A stretch of DNA of 64,000 nt from Winogradskyella pacifica (lineage in GTDB: Bacteria; Bacteroidota; Bacteroidia; Flavobacteriales; Flavobacteriaceae): positions 310,001 to 374,000 of the forward strand of contig NZ_JABFDI010000002.1 of assembly GCF_013403915.1 (NCBI RefSeq), read 5' to 3'. Positions 36,412-45,079 of the stretch are shown piece by piece. Below the pieces are notes generated by a model that did no database searches, was not told the DNA's origin, and was given only the letters and a program-made list of their open reading frames with translations. The translations under genes were made by a program, and so were the position numbers. Position 1 is the stretch's first letter. Each line of letters opens with the position of its first letter.

Positions 36412-36798
36412 TTAATTAAGTGCAAAAGGAGCGCTTAATTTGAAAGAAGGAATATAGACTTTAAAATTGTTGGTTTTCGATAAGTTGATCATATTGTAAT
36501 GACCGCTCATAGCGCCAAAAGGAGAGGTTAATAAACAGCCTGAATTGTAAGTGTGTGATTCCCCTGGTTTTAATACAGGTTTTTTGCCGATAACACCTTC
36601 ACCTTCAATAATTTCTTCATTATTTAAGGCATCGAGTATTTTCCAGTGTCTAGAATTTAACTGAACAGAATCCTTACTTTGGTTTTCAATAGTAACTTTA
36701 TAGCCAAAGGCGAAGTGTACTTTATAGTTTTTATAAAATGTACCTTCAAAATTGGTTTCTACAGTGATTTTTATGCCGCTAGTTACTTGTTGTACCAT
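36412..36798 (-). CDS. apaG: ApaG/CorD-family protein
   Basis: A 128-residue single-domain protein with the beta-sandwich ApaG signature: VHFAFGYKVTIENQSKDSVQ, RHWKILDALNNEEIIEGEGV, IGKKPVLKPGESHTYNSGC and FGAMSGHYNM. Genetic work in enterobacteria links the family to cobalt/magnesium handling; the molecular function is unknown. It is a single gene. A TATGCT/AGCATA hairpin lies 15 bases upstream (36815-36831). Confidence 0.93.
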   Translation of the reverse strand: MVQQVTSGIKITVETNFEGTFYKNYKVHFAFGYKVTIENQSKDSVQLNSRHWKILDALNNEEIIEGEGVIGKKPVLKPGESHTYNSGCLLTSPFGAMSGHYNMINLSKTNNFKVYIPSFKLSAPFALN

Positions 36799-36969
36799 GA
36801 TTGGGATGTTGTTCTATGCTAAAATAGCATAATTTTTTAATGAAGCGTTATAAATCGGTTGAGAGGATGCCATTTTTAACAAATTGGTTATAAATGTGGT
36901 AGGTGATGTGAATATGTTAATAGTTCTTGCTGTTATTTTTATTTTAATAATGGATAGCTTATAAAAGTT

Positions 36970-38223
36970 TTAATTAGAAATGTTTACAGAAGTCGCTTCC
37001 CCAAAACCAATTAGTCTATCGTAACGCGAACCAAGATCTTTGTAATACACCAAAACTTTATAATTGTTTTCGGTTTCCCAAAAATTACCACTGATAGCTC
37101 CCTCGTCTAACACTCCTGTTTTTTTGTCTACGGTCACATATTTGTAATTGTAAAAGCCTTGTTTTAATAAAAGTGTGGTTTCATAACGCTTGCTTTCAGG
37201 ATTAAAAAACATTTGAGTTAAGGGTTCAAGCATGTAATAGTTAAAGTTACCATAAACATAAATGTCTTTAGACTTCAATTCTTCTTGTAGTAATGAAAAG
37301 TGAACCATCACATAATCGGCCTCAATATCAGGGTTATCTCTATCTATAATAGTGACTAAAAAGTTTCCGTTAATATCTGGGTTATAAGTGTAGGGTCTGT
37401 TTTTACGATTAATATTAGTGTATAGATAGTTGTGATAAAGATCTCTTAATTCAATAAATTGAACACCAACGTTCGCAGCTCTAACATCTTTGTTTTCAAA
37501 AAATAAATATTCATTTCCACCCCAAAATGCAGATTCAGTATCGTAACGATAAATAAGTTCGTTGCCCAGTGTGTATTGTGGTTTTAGATCTGAAATTGCC
37601 GTATTGAGATTGTTGTTTTGAATAATAAGTGTTTTAATGGTTTCTAATGGGTTATTCAGGTTCATGCCATTAGTAGTGATGACAAGATCTACAGATTGTT
37701 TTTCTGCAATAACTTTGACGTCCCTAGAGCGCTTTACATTGACACCAACACTAGCTAGACTTTCGTAAACCATAAATTTTCTACTAAACATCAGTTCATC
37801 ATAATCATCGTAAATAGAAATCATATAGTTTCCGCTTTTCAATAATCCTCGTGTCTGCGTATTTGGAATGACTAAATTGTAGTGCGAATAAATTTGGTAC
37901 GTATTAAAAGAATTCTCGTAATCTAAAATACGTTGATTGTCTAGTCCACTCAGATATTCTGACTTCACGAGATTAGATGGAGTCCAGTCAAAATTAAAAT
38001 GTTCAATAACGTAATAAAAGTCTTCTTCATCACCTGTTAAGGCATCAAACTCTAACATAAGAGATTCACCAAGCTTTAAAATAGGGAGTTGTCCTTGTGT
38101 GGTGTTACTCTTAAAGGTTACTGTTTTTATAAAATCTGGCGGATTAAGTTCTTCAACAACTTGAGAGAGCAGAATTATAGGAAATAGTAATAGTACTGAA
38201 AGGCTAAAAAGGTTTTTTTTCAT
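36970..38223 (-). CDS. Type IX secretion system plug protein (DUF5103 family)
   Basis: A 417-residue exported protein with signal peptide MKKNLFSLSVLLLFPIILLS. The body has the DUF5103 pattern: PILKLGESLMLEFDALTGDE, YYVIEHFNFDWTPSNL, SEYLSGLDNQRILDYENSFN, and later FFENKDVRAANVGVQF and VYGNFNYYMLEPLTQMFFN. In Flavobacterium the plug protein closes the periplasmic side of the T9SS translocon SprA when it is not occupied by cargo. It is transcribed away from nqrA, with 163 bases between the two start codons. Confidence 0.85.
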   Translation of the reverse strand: MKKNLFSLSVLLLFPIILLSQVVEELNPPDFIKTVTFKSNTTQGQLPILKLGESLMLEFDALTGDEEDFYYVIEHFNFDWTPSNLVKSEYLSGLDNQRILDYENSFNTYQIYSHYNLVIPNTQTRGLLKSGNYMISIYDDYDELMFSRKFMVYESLASVGVNVKRSRDVKVIAEKQSVDLVITTNGMNLNNPLETIKTLIIQNNNLNTAISDLKPQYTLGNELIYRYDTESAFWGGNEYLFFENKDVRAANVGVQFIELRDLYHNYLYTNINRKNRPYTYNPDINGNFLVTIIDRDNPDIEADYVMVHFSLLQEELKSKDIYVYGNFNYYMLEPLTQMFFNPESKRYETTLLLKQGFYNYKYVTVDKKTGVLDEGAISGNFWETENNYKVLVYYKDLGSRYDRLIGFGEATSVNISN

Positions 38224-38318
38224 TTTATTTTGAAATCTAAGCGTATAAATATAATCAAAATCTGTGCCTTAACACAAATCTCTTATTTATAATCATTACA
38301 AATAAAAAAGAAGCTTTA

Positions 38319-38354
38319 TTTTGGGTCTTTTTTAAGCATTAATTCGTAAATTTG
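38319..38354 (+). promoter_or_regulatory. Promoter of the nqr operon
   Basis: TTTTG at 38319-38323, 23 bases, TAAATTTG at 38347-38354 followed by CA; 32 bases before the nqrA ATG. Both elements fit the phylum consensus. Confidence 0.65.
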
Positions 38355-38386
38355 CACCGATTTTTAGGTAACTAATCTTTAAGTAT

Positions 38387-39736
38387 ATGTCAAAAGACAT
38401 CAAAATTAAAAAGGGTTTAGATATAAGGTTGGTCGGCGAAGCCGAGCAAACGACAGAGAATGCTATTATTAGCAATTTCTACTCTATAAAACCCGAAGAT
38501 TTCCACAGTATTATTCCAAAACTTGTAGCAAAAGAGGGGGCACGTGTAAAAGCAGGTGAGACTTTATTTTATAACAAGGATAACGAAACAATGAAATTTG
38601 TTTCTCCAGTTTCTGGTGAAATAACGGAAGTGCAACGTGGACCAAGACGTCGTATAGACGCTATTAAAATAACAGCAGATAAAGAACAAACTTATGTAGA
38701 TCATGGTAAGTTTGATTTGGCTTCAGATGCAGAAAAAACTAAAGCTCATTTGTTAGCTTCAGGTTGTTGGGCTTTTATTAAGCAACGTCCTTACGATGTT
38801 GTAGCAAAAGCAGACAGTACGCCAAAAGCTATCTTTATTTCGGGTTACGCAAGTGCGCCTCTAGCAGCTAATTTAGACTTTACCTTAGCTGGTAAAGAAG
38901 CTGAATTGCAAGCGGCAGTTACTGCGTTGTCTAAATTAACAGAAGGCGGAGTTCATATTTCAATAGGCAGTTCTAAGTCACCTTTAGCTAATTTGCAAAA
39001 TGCAATAACGCATAACGTTTCTGGCCCACATCCATCAGGTAATGTCGGTACTTTAATTAATAAGGTTAGTCCTGTTAATAAAGGGGAAACAGTTTGGACC
39101 GTTAATGCACAAGATTTAGTAATTATTGGTGAATTGTTATTGACAGGTAAGTTTAACGCTGAACGTATTATTGCTTTAGCTGGATCTTCAGTTAAAAAAC
39201 CACGTTATTTTAGAACAAAATTAGGTTCGGAAATCTCAACAATGATTTATGATAACGGAGTTGAAAGAGATGGTAATGATCGTTTTATTTCAGGAAATGT
39301 ATTGTCTGGAAAACGTGTTCAGCCAGATGGTTATTTAGATTATTATAGCAATATAATTTCTGTAATCCCTGAAGGTAATGACTACGAATTATTTGGATGG
39401 AATAAACCCGTTTTTGATAAAGTATCTAATACTAGAGCTTTAACTTTTTCTTGGTTAACACCAAATAAAAAATACGATCTAAATACCAATATGAATGGTG
39501 AACATAGAAATTTTGTTCTTACAGGTAATTACGAACAAGTTTTTCCATTAGATATATATCCAATGCAAATCTTAAAAGCATGCTTGTATAAAGATTTAGA
39601 TGAAATGGAAGCTTTAGGTATGTACGAAGTTGCACCAGAAGATTTTGCTTTAACAGAATTTGTGTGTGTGTCTAAGCAGCCACATCAGCAAATTATTAGA
39701 GCAGGCTTGGATTTAATGTTAGAAGAAATCGGTTAA
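38387..39736 (+). CDS. nqrA: Na+-translocating NADH:quinone reductase subunit A
   Basis: A 449-residue peripheral subunit of the sodium-pumping respiratory NADH dehydrogenase. It opens with the typical KIKKGLDIRLVGEAEQT and contains ARVKAGETLFYNKDNETMKF, SPVSGEITEVQRGPRRRIDA and YPMQILKACLYKDLDEMEAL. It faces the cytoplasm and contributes to the quinone site with NqrB. First gene of a six-gene operon under the promoter at 38319-38354; nqrB follows after 10 bases. Confidence 0.96.
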   Translation: MSKDIKIKKGLDIRLVGEAEQTTENAIISNFYSIKPEDFHSIIPKLVAKEGARVKAGETLFYNKDNETMKFVSPVSGEITEVQRGPRRRIDAIKITADKEQTYVDHGKFDLASDAEKTKAHLLASGCWAFIKQRPYDVVAKADSTPKAIFISGYASAPLAANLDFTLAGKEAELQAAVTALSKLTEGGVHISIGSSKSPLANLQNAITHNVSGPHPSGNVGTLINKVSPVNKGETVWTVNAQDLVIIGELLLTGKFNAERIIALAGSSVKKPRYFRTKLGSEISTMIYDNGVERDGNDRFISGNVLSGKRVQPDGYLDYYSNIISVIPEGNDYELFGWNKPVFDKVSNTRALTFSWLTPNKKYDLNTNMNGEHRNFVLTGNYEQVFPLDIYPMQILKACLYKDLDEMEALGMYEVAPEDFALTEFVCVSKQPHQQIIRAGLDLMLEEIG

Positions 39737-39746
39737 AAAATAGATA

Positions 39747-40973
39747 ATGGGTTTAAAACAAAACTTACATAGTTTAAGAGAAAAATATAAAGGAACTAAG
39801 ATGGCTCCGGCTTTCAATGCCTTACATACATTTCTTTATACGCCTAATGATACTGCCCATGGTGGTACACATATCAAGGCGGCAGACGATTTAAAACGTA
39901 CTATGAACACGGTAATTATGGCTTTAATTCCGTGCTTAATCTTTGGTATGTTCAATGCAGGTTATCAGCATTATGTAGCAGCAGGAGAAATAGAAGCGGT
40001 AACAAGTGGTTTCTTTAGCAGTGAATTCTGGACATTACAGAATTTTTCTCTAGGTTTCTGGAAAATATTACCGATACTACTTGTTTCTTATGGTGTTGGT
40101 TTAGGTGTTGAATTTCTTTTCGCCGTTATTAAAGGGCACGAAGTTGAAGAAGGATACTTAGTAACAGGGATGTTAGTGCCATTAATTGTACCAATCGATA
40201 TTCCATTATGGATGTTAGTTGTTGCAGTTGTTTTCGGTGTTGTTATTGGTAAAGAAGTATTTGGAGGTACAGGAATGAATATTTTAAATCCTGCATTAAC
40301 CATTAGAGCATTCTTGTTCTTCGCTTATCCTACTTGGATGAGTGGTGATAAAGTTTGGGTAGAAGGAGCTGTAGAAAGAACTAGAGAAATAGCAAATGGC
40401 TCAACGGCCGATGCGATCTCAGGAGAAACTATTTTAGGTAGTTTAGCCCAATCGCATGGAGTTGACTATTCCGTAATGGATATGTTTTTCGGTTTTATTC
40501 CTGGCTCAATAGGTGAAACATCTACATTGTTAATCTTGTTAGGTGGTTTATTTCTGATTTTTACAAAAATTGGAAGCTGGAGAATAATGCTAAGTTCTGT
40601 TATTGGTGCTTTAGTAATGGGTTATATCTTTAACCTAGTCGTAGCAGCAGGATGGATCACAGATACAAGTAAATTTTACGGCTTAATGAGTACTGAGTTC
40701 TGGCATCATTTATTAATTGGTGGTATGGCATTTGGTATTGTGTATATGGCAACAGATCCTGTTACCGCATCTCAAACTAATAAAGGAAAATGGATATACG
40801 GTTTCCTAATAGGTTTTATATCTATTATGATTCGTGTATTTAACCCAGCGTATCCAGAAGGAGTGATGTTAGCAATATTGTTAATGAATGTATTTGCACC
40901 AACCATAGATCATTATGTAGTGCAAGGCAATGTGAAAAGAAGATTAAAAAGAGCAAAATTAAAAACAGCTTAA
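39747..40973 (+). CDS. nqrB: Na+-translocating NADH:quinone reductase subunit B
   Basis: A 408-residue integral membrane subunit with about ten hydrophobic segments; it carries covalent FMN and part of the Na+ path. Seen: HTFLYTPNDTAHGGTHIKAA, TGMLVPLIVPIDIPLWML, EVFGGTGMNILNPALT and VYMATDPVTASQT. The FMN-acceptor threonine should be T228 in DAISGET. The usual ApbE target motif is Dxx(S/T)GAT, so Ala is replaced by Glu here while Asp, Ser, Gly and Thr are kept. Four bases separate it from nqrC. Confidence 0.96.
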   Translation: MGLKQNLHSLREKYKGTKMAPAFNALHTFLYTPNDTAHGGTHIKAADDLKRTMNTVIMALIPCLIFGMFNAGYQHYVAAGEIEAVTSGFFSSEFWTLQNFSLGFWKILPILLVSYGVGLGVEFLFAVIKGHEVEEGYLVTGMLVPLIVPIDIPLWMLVVAVVFGVVIGKEVFGGTGMNILNPALTIRAFLFFAYPTWMSGDKVWVEGAVERTREIANGSTADAISGETILGSLAQSHGVDYSVMDMFFGFIPGSIGETSTLLILLGGLFLIFTKIGSWRIMLSSVIGALVMGYIFNLVVAAGWITDTSKFYGLMSTEFWHHLLIGGMAFGIVYMATDPVTASQTNKGKWIYGFLIGFISIMIRVFNPAYPEGVMLAILLMNVFAPTIDHYVVQGNVKRRLKRAKLKTA

Positions 40974-40976
40974 ATT

Positions 40977-41726
40977 ATGGCAATCGATACAGAAAAAAAT
41001 AGTTATACCATTATTTTTGCCATTGTTATGGTGTTGGTAGTGGGTTCTATACTTGCAGGACTTGCTTCAGGCTTAAAACCTTTAGTGGATGCTAATAAAC
41101 GTTTTGAAAAACAACAGAATATATTGTATGCCATGGGCATTAATGCCAATGAAGGTACAAGTGATGTTGCATTCATTTCTACAGATAAAGTAGAAGAAGA
41201 ATTTACGAACACTATTACTAAGCAATATGTAATTGAAGGTACTAAGGCTACTGAAAATTCTGAAGCATATTTAATAGATATTAAGAAAGAAGAAACAAAG
41301 GCAAAAGATCCTAATTATACAAGGAAATTACCTTTGTTTGAAGGAGTAAAAGATGGTAACCCAATCTATGTAATTCCTATTAGAGGTAAAGGATTATGGG
41401 ATGCTATTTGGGGGTTTGTAGCCGTTGATAAATCAATGACAATACAAGGTGTGTTTTTTGACCATGCAGGTGAAACACCAGGTTTAGGTGCAGAGATTAA
41501 ACAACGTTACTTTATGGATGATTTTGCAGGAGAACATTTATTGAATGATGCAGGTGTCTTTAAAGGAATAAATGTAGCTAAAGGAAATGCAGATCCTAAG
41601 AATGAAAGGAAAAGCGACAATGCAGTAGATGCCATTGCAGGAGCAACAATTACAGGTGATGGTGTAACCGCAATGATTATGAAAGATTTAAAAATGTACG
41701 TGCCTTATTTCAAGACATTAAACTAA
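40977..41726 (+). CDS. nqrC: Na+-translocating NADH:quinone reductase subunit C
   Basis: A 249-residue subunit with one N-terminal membrane helix (TIIFAIVMVLVVGSILAGLA) and a periplasmic FMN domain. The flavin site is DAIAGATITGDGV; T224 is the residue expected to receive FMN by a phosphoester bond. IPIRGKGLWDAIWGFVAVD and HAGETPGLGAEI are further family motifs. It relays electrons between NqrF and NqrB. The modifying enzyme ApbE is encoded 7 kb downstream on the same strand. Confidence 0.96.
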   Translation: MAIDTEKNSYTIIFAIVMVLVVGSILAGLASGLKPLVDANKRFEKQQNILYAMGINANEGTSDVAFISTDKVEEEFTNTITKQYVIEGTKATENSEAYLIDIKKEETKAKDPNYTRKLPLFEGVKDGNPIYVIPIRGKGLWDAIWGFVAVDKSMTIQGVFFDHAGETPGLGAEIKQRYFMDDFAGEHLLNDAGVFKGINVAKGNADPKNERKSDNAVDAIAGATITGDGVTAMIMKDLKMYVPYFKTLN

Positions 41727-41732
41727 AAAAGT

Positions 41733-42377
41733 ATGGGACTTTTATCAAAAAAAGATAGTAAACTAATATTAGATCCTTTAGCGGATAACAACCCAATTAC
41801 CATTCAGGTTTTAGGTATCTGTTCTGCTTTAGCGATTACAGCACAGTTAAAACCATCTATTGTAATGGCAATTTCTGTGGTCTTCGTACTTAGTGTAGGT
41901 AACGTAGTTATCTCTTTAATGCGAAATATCATTCCTTCTAAAATTAGAATTATTGTACAATTAATAGTTGTTGCAACTTTGGTTATTATTGTAGATCAAG
42001 TATTAAAAGCGTTTGCTTATAGTTTAAGTAAAGAGCTTTCAGTATTTATTGGTTTAATTATTACCAACTGTATTATAATGGGACGTTTTGAAGCTTTTGC
42101 ACTAGCAAATAAACCATGGCAATCATTTTTAGATGGTATTGGTAATGCAGCGGGGTATGGTCTAATCCTTATAATCGTTGGTTTCTTTAGAGAGCTTTTA
42201 GGTTCGGGAACTTTATTCGGATTTAAAGTACTTGGAGATTCTGTGGAAAAAACAGGATTATACGCTATTGGCTATGAGAATAACGGATTTATGGTTTTGC
42301 CTCCAATGGCTTTAATTGTAGTTGGTTTGATCATTTGGGTACAACGTAGTAGAAATAAAGAATTAATAGAAGACTAA
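41733..42377 (+). CDS. nqrD: Na+-translocating NADH:quinone reductase subunit D
   Basis: A 214-residue membrane protein of the NqrD/RnfE family with six hydrophobic helices. Signatures: PLADNNPITIQVLGICSALA, FIGLIITNCIIMGRFEAFAL with the conserved Cys that holds the intramembrane 2Fe-2S site shared with NqrE, and DGIGNAAGYGLILI, GFFRELLGSGTLFG. A 75-base gap separates it from nqrE, the only sizeable gap inside the operon. Confidence 0.95.
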   Translation: MGLLSKKDSKLILDPLADNNPITIQVLGICSALAITAQLKPSIVMAISVVFVLSVGNVVISLMRNIIPSKIRIIVQLIVVATLVIIVDQVLKAFAYSLSKELSVFIGLIITNCIIMGRFEAFALANKPWQSFLDGIGNAAGYGLILIIVGFFRELLGSGTLFGFKVLGDSVEKTGLYAIGYENNGFMVLPPMALIVVGLIIWVQRSRNKELIED

Positions 42378-42452
42378 ATTAGTTTATAGTTACTAGTTGT
42401 TTGTTGATAGCAGTATCCAACAACTAAAGACTAACAACTAAAAACAAAATAT
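42378..42452 (+). repeat. Repeat-like spacer between nqrD and nqrE
   Basis: All other nqr junctions are 4-10 bases, but this one is 75 bases of related TTGTTG / CAACAA words. It includes the 16-mer ACAACTAAAGACTAAC (42420-42435), which occurs again at 60080-60095. It looks like a small dispersed repeat inserted in the operon. Confidence 0.45.
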
Positions 42453-43196
42453 ATGGAACATTTAGAGTTATTTTTTAAATCGATATTTGTAGACAACATG
42501 GTTTTTGCATACTTCTTAGGTATGTGTTCTTACTTAGCAGTGTCTAAAAAAGTATCTACAGCAGTAGGATTAGGAGCTGCCGTAATTTTTGTATTAGCAA
42601 TTACAGTGCCTTTAAACTGGTTATTAGATCAGTATCTATTACAAGAAGGTGCCTTAATATGGTTAGGACCAGAGTATGCAGATTACGATTTAGGGTTCTT
42701 ATCATTCATTATGTTTATTGCAACTATCGCAACGATGGTGCAATTAGTTGAAATCATTGTAGAGAAATTTTCTCCATCATTGTATAATTCACTAGGTATA
42801 TTCTTACCATTAATTGCAGTAAACTGTGCCATATTAGGTGGGTCTTTATTTATGCAATCTCGTGAAATTGAAACTTTAGGTTTAGCACTTAATTATGGTA
42901 TTGGATCTGGAATTGGATGGTTTTTAGCGATTGTAGCCATTGCTGCAATTAGAGAAAAAATTAGATATAGTAATGTACCACCTGCTTTAAGAGGTTTAGG
43001 GATTACATTCATTATTACAGGACTTATGGCAATTGGTTTTATGAGCTTCGGTGGTATGCTTACAGGAGGTGAAGAAGAAGCAACAGAAGAAACTGTAGAA
43101 AATACGGTAGGCATGGTTACAGCTATTGCTGATGAGAAAAACGACGAGGCGTCTAGTCTTGCGATTGAAACAATAAAAGATTCAGATAAAAACTAA
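42453..43196 (+). CDS. nqrE: Na+-translocating NADH:quinone reductase subunit E, with C-terminal extension
   Basis: A 247-residue NqrE/RnfA-family membrane protein with six helices. Typical sequence: [20 protein letters not shown] with the conserved Cys, [20 protein letters not shown] with the second Cys-containing helix, and [20 protein letters not shown]. After the last helix an acidic tail of about 45 residues is added ([16 protein letters not shown]... to the end); Vibrio NqrE has 198 residues and no such tail. The tail is likely cytoplasmic or periplasmic disorder; its role is unknown. Confidence 0.94.
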   Translation: MEHLELFFKSIFVDNMVFAYFLGMCSYLAVSKKVSTAVGLGAAVIFVLAITVPLNWLLDQYLLQEGALIWLGPEYADYDLGFLSFIMFIATIATMVQLVEIIVEKFSPSLYNSLGIFLPLIAVNCAILGGSLFMQSREIETLGLALNYGIGSGIGWFLAIVAIAAIREKIRYSNVPPALRGLGITFIITGLMAIGFMSFGGMLTGGEEEATEETVENTVGMVTAIADEKNDEASSLAIETIKDSDKN

Positions 43197-43204
43197 TTTA
43201 GAAT

Positions 43205-44518
43205 ATGGTATTAGCAGCAAGCACAATAGGAACGGTCATCGCTACAGTTGTCGCGTTTTTAGTAGTTACTTTATTATTGGTATCGCTTTTACTTGTAGTG
43301 AAACAAAAACTGTCTCCTTCGGGACCAGTAAAAATTACTATCAATGGTGAAAGAGAGATAGAAGTAGCTTCAGGAAGTACCTTATTAAGTACTTTAGGAG
43401 CTCAAAAAATATTCTTACCATCTGCTTGTGGTGGTGGTGGAACATGTATTCAGTGTGAATGTCATGTTTTAAATGGTGGAGGTGAAGCACTTCCAACAGA
43501 AACACCTCACTTTTCTAGAAAGGAATTAGCAGAAGGTGCGCGTTTATCTTGCCAAGTTAAGGTAAAGCAGGATATGGAGATTACGATTCCTGAAGAAGTA
43601 TTCGGTATTAAAAAATGGGAAGCAACGGTTGTTTCTAACTATAACGTAGCAACGTTTATTAAGGAATTTGTAGTTGAAATTCCTGAAGATATGGGTTACA
43701 AAGCGGGAGGTTATATTCAAATTGAAATTCCAGAAATAGAAGTTAAATATGCTGACATGGACGTTACTGCGCATCCGGAAGATCATCCAGGTGAACCAGA
43801 TAAGTTTAAGTCAGATTGGGAAAAGTTTGGGTTATGGCCTTTAGTTATGAAAAACGAAGAGCTTGTGGAACGTGCTTACTCTATGGCTTCTTATCCTGCA
43901 GAAGGAAGACGAATTATGCTAAATGTACGTGTAGCTACTCCTCCTTTTGATCGCGCCAAAGGTGGCTGGATGGATGTAAATCCAGGAATTGCTTCATCTT
44001 ATATTTTTAACCAAAAAGTAGGAGATAAAGTAACAATTTCAGGACCTTACGGTGAGTTCTTTATCAATGATTCTGAATCAGAAATGTTGTATGTTGGTGG
44101 TGGTGCAGGTATGGCTCCAATGCGTTCGCATTTATATGAATTATTTAGAACTATAAAAACAGGTCGTAAAGTAACATATTGGTATGGTGGACGTTCTAAA
44201 GCGGAATTGTTTTACATCCATTACTTTAGAGCTTTAGAAAAAGATTTTCCAAACTTTAAATTCTATTTGGCATTATCAGAGCCAATGGAAAGTGATAACT
44301 GGAAAGTTAAAACAGATATTAATGATGAGGAAGGTGATGGTTTCGTAGGCTTTATTCACAATTGTGTAATAGATAATTACTTAAGTCATCATGAAGCACC
44401 TGAAGATATAGAACTATATTTCTGTGGACCACCATTAATGAACCAAGCCGTTCAAAAAATGGGTGAAGATTTCGGAATTCCGGATGAGCACATTAGATTT
44501 GATGACTTTGGAGGCTAG
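43205..44518 (+). CDS. nqrF: Na+-translocating NADH:quinone reductase subunit F
   Basis: A 437-residue NADH-oxidising subunit. One N-terminal membrane helix (residues about 7-32) precedes a 2Fe-2S ferredoxin domain with C75, C81, C84 and C116 (SACGGGGTCIQC; LSCQVKV). A ferredoxin-reductase module follows: FAD site RAYSMASYP, NADH site YVGGGAGMAPMRSHLYELFR, and the C-terminal YFCGPPLMNQAVQKM with FDDFGG. It takes electrons from NADH and passes them to the other Nqr subunits. Last gene of the operon, ending before a strong bidirectional terminator. Confidence 0.96.
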   Translation: MVLAASTIGTVIATVVAFLVVTLLLVSLLLVVKQKLSPSGPVKITINGEREIEVASGSTLLSTLGAQKIFLPSACGGGGTCIQCECHVLNGGGEALPTETPHFSRKELAEGARLSCQVKVKQDMEITIPEEVFGIKKWEATVVSNYNVATFIKEFVVEIPEDMGYKAGGYIQIEIPEIEVKYADMDVTAHPEDHPGEPDKFKSDWEKFGLWPLVMKNEELVERAYSMASYPAEGRRIMLNVRVATPPFDRAKGGWMDVNPGIASSYIFNQKVGDKVTISGPYGEFFINDSESEMLYVGGGAGMAPMRSHLYELFRTIKTGRKVTYWYGGRSKAELFYIHYFRALEKDFPNFKFYLALSEPMESDNWKVKTDINDEEGDGFVGFIHNCVIDNYLSHHEAPEDIELYFCGPPLMNQAVQKMGEDFGIPDEHIRFDDFGG

Positions 44519-44546
44519 TCTTAAGACACTATGTTTAAAATTGTCG

Positions 44547-44566
44547 TTCTACTTTTAAAAGTAGAA
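44547..44566. repeat. 20-bp palindrome after nqrF
   Basis: TTCTACTTTTAAAAGTAGAA is a perfect palindrome 28 bases past the nqrF stop, directly before the operon terminator. It may form part of the 3'-end structure of the nqr mRNA. Confidence 0.5.
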
Positions 44567-44573
44567 TCTTTAT

Positions 44574-44609
44574 AAAAAAAAACCAACTCAGAAGAGTTGG
44601 TTTTTTTTT
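44574..44609. terminator. Bidirectional terminator of nqr operon and response regulator gene
   Basis: A 16-bp stem counting the A/T tails, core AACCAACTC / GAGTTGGTT, loop AGAA, with nine T on each exit strand, between convergent genes. Confidence 0.9.
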
Positions 44610-44677
44610 GCTTAAATTTCTAAGGATTTAATATCTAATTTCAAGCTTCGATTTTAATATAAAGATGGTAGTTATTT

Positions 44678-45079
44678 TTATTTGGCCAACTCTATTTGTA
44701 ATATTTCTTTTAACGTATCTGTAGAAATGGGCTTTATAATGTAATTAGATATCGTTTTATAGCGTTTTGCGCGATTTATGTCTACTGGGTCAATGGAAGA
44801 ACTTACAATGTATATAGTAAGCAATTTATGAGATTCAATCTTAACAAACTCATCTAAGAACTGCCAACCATCCATTATAGGCATGTTAATATCTAGTAGT
44901 ATAATATCTGGAACATTTTCACCAGCAATCATTATTGGTTTTAAACTATTTAGGGCCTCTTGTCCATTTTTGAATACCATAAATGAGTCACAAAAATCTG
45001 ATAATTCCATCATTCTTTTTGCGCCGAAAACAAATATTGGGTCATCGTCGATGATACATGCTACGTCAATTTTATTCAT
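44678..45079 (-). CDS. Single-domain response regulator (CheY-like)
   Basis: A 133-residue receiver domain without an output domain. The acidic pocket is IIDDDP near residue 11, the phospho-acceptor is D63 in IILLDINMPIMDGWQFLDEF, and the switch residues are the Ser in IYIVSSS and Lys in NYIIKPIS. It acts by protein-protein contact or as a phosphorelay step. The start codon overlaps the end of the upstream kinase gene by 8 bases (ATGAATAA), which implies translational coupling and a kinase-regulator pair. Confidence 0.93.
   Translation of the reverse strand: MNKIDVACIIDDDPIFVFGAKRMMELSDFCDSFMVFKNGQEALNSLKPIMIAGENVPDIILLDINMPIMDGWQFLDEFVKIESHKLLTIYIVSSSIDPVDINRAKRYKTISNYIIKPISTDTLKEILQIELAK

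Noticed and set aside
44547..44566. 20-bp palindrome as a separate terminator
   Set aside because: It is A/T-rich and not followed directly by a T-run; the strong hairpin 8 bases later is the terminator.
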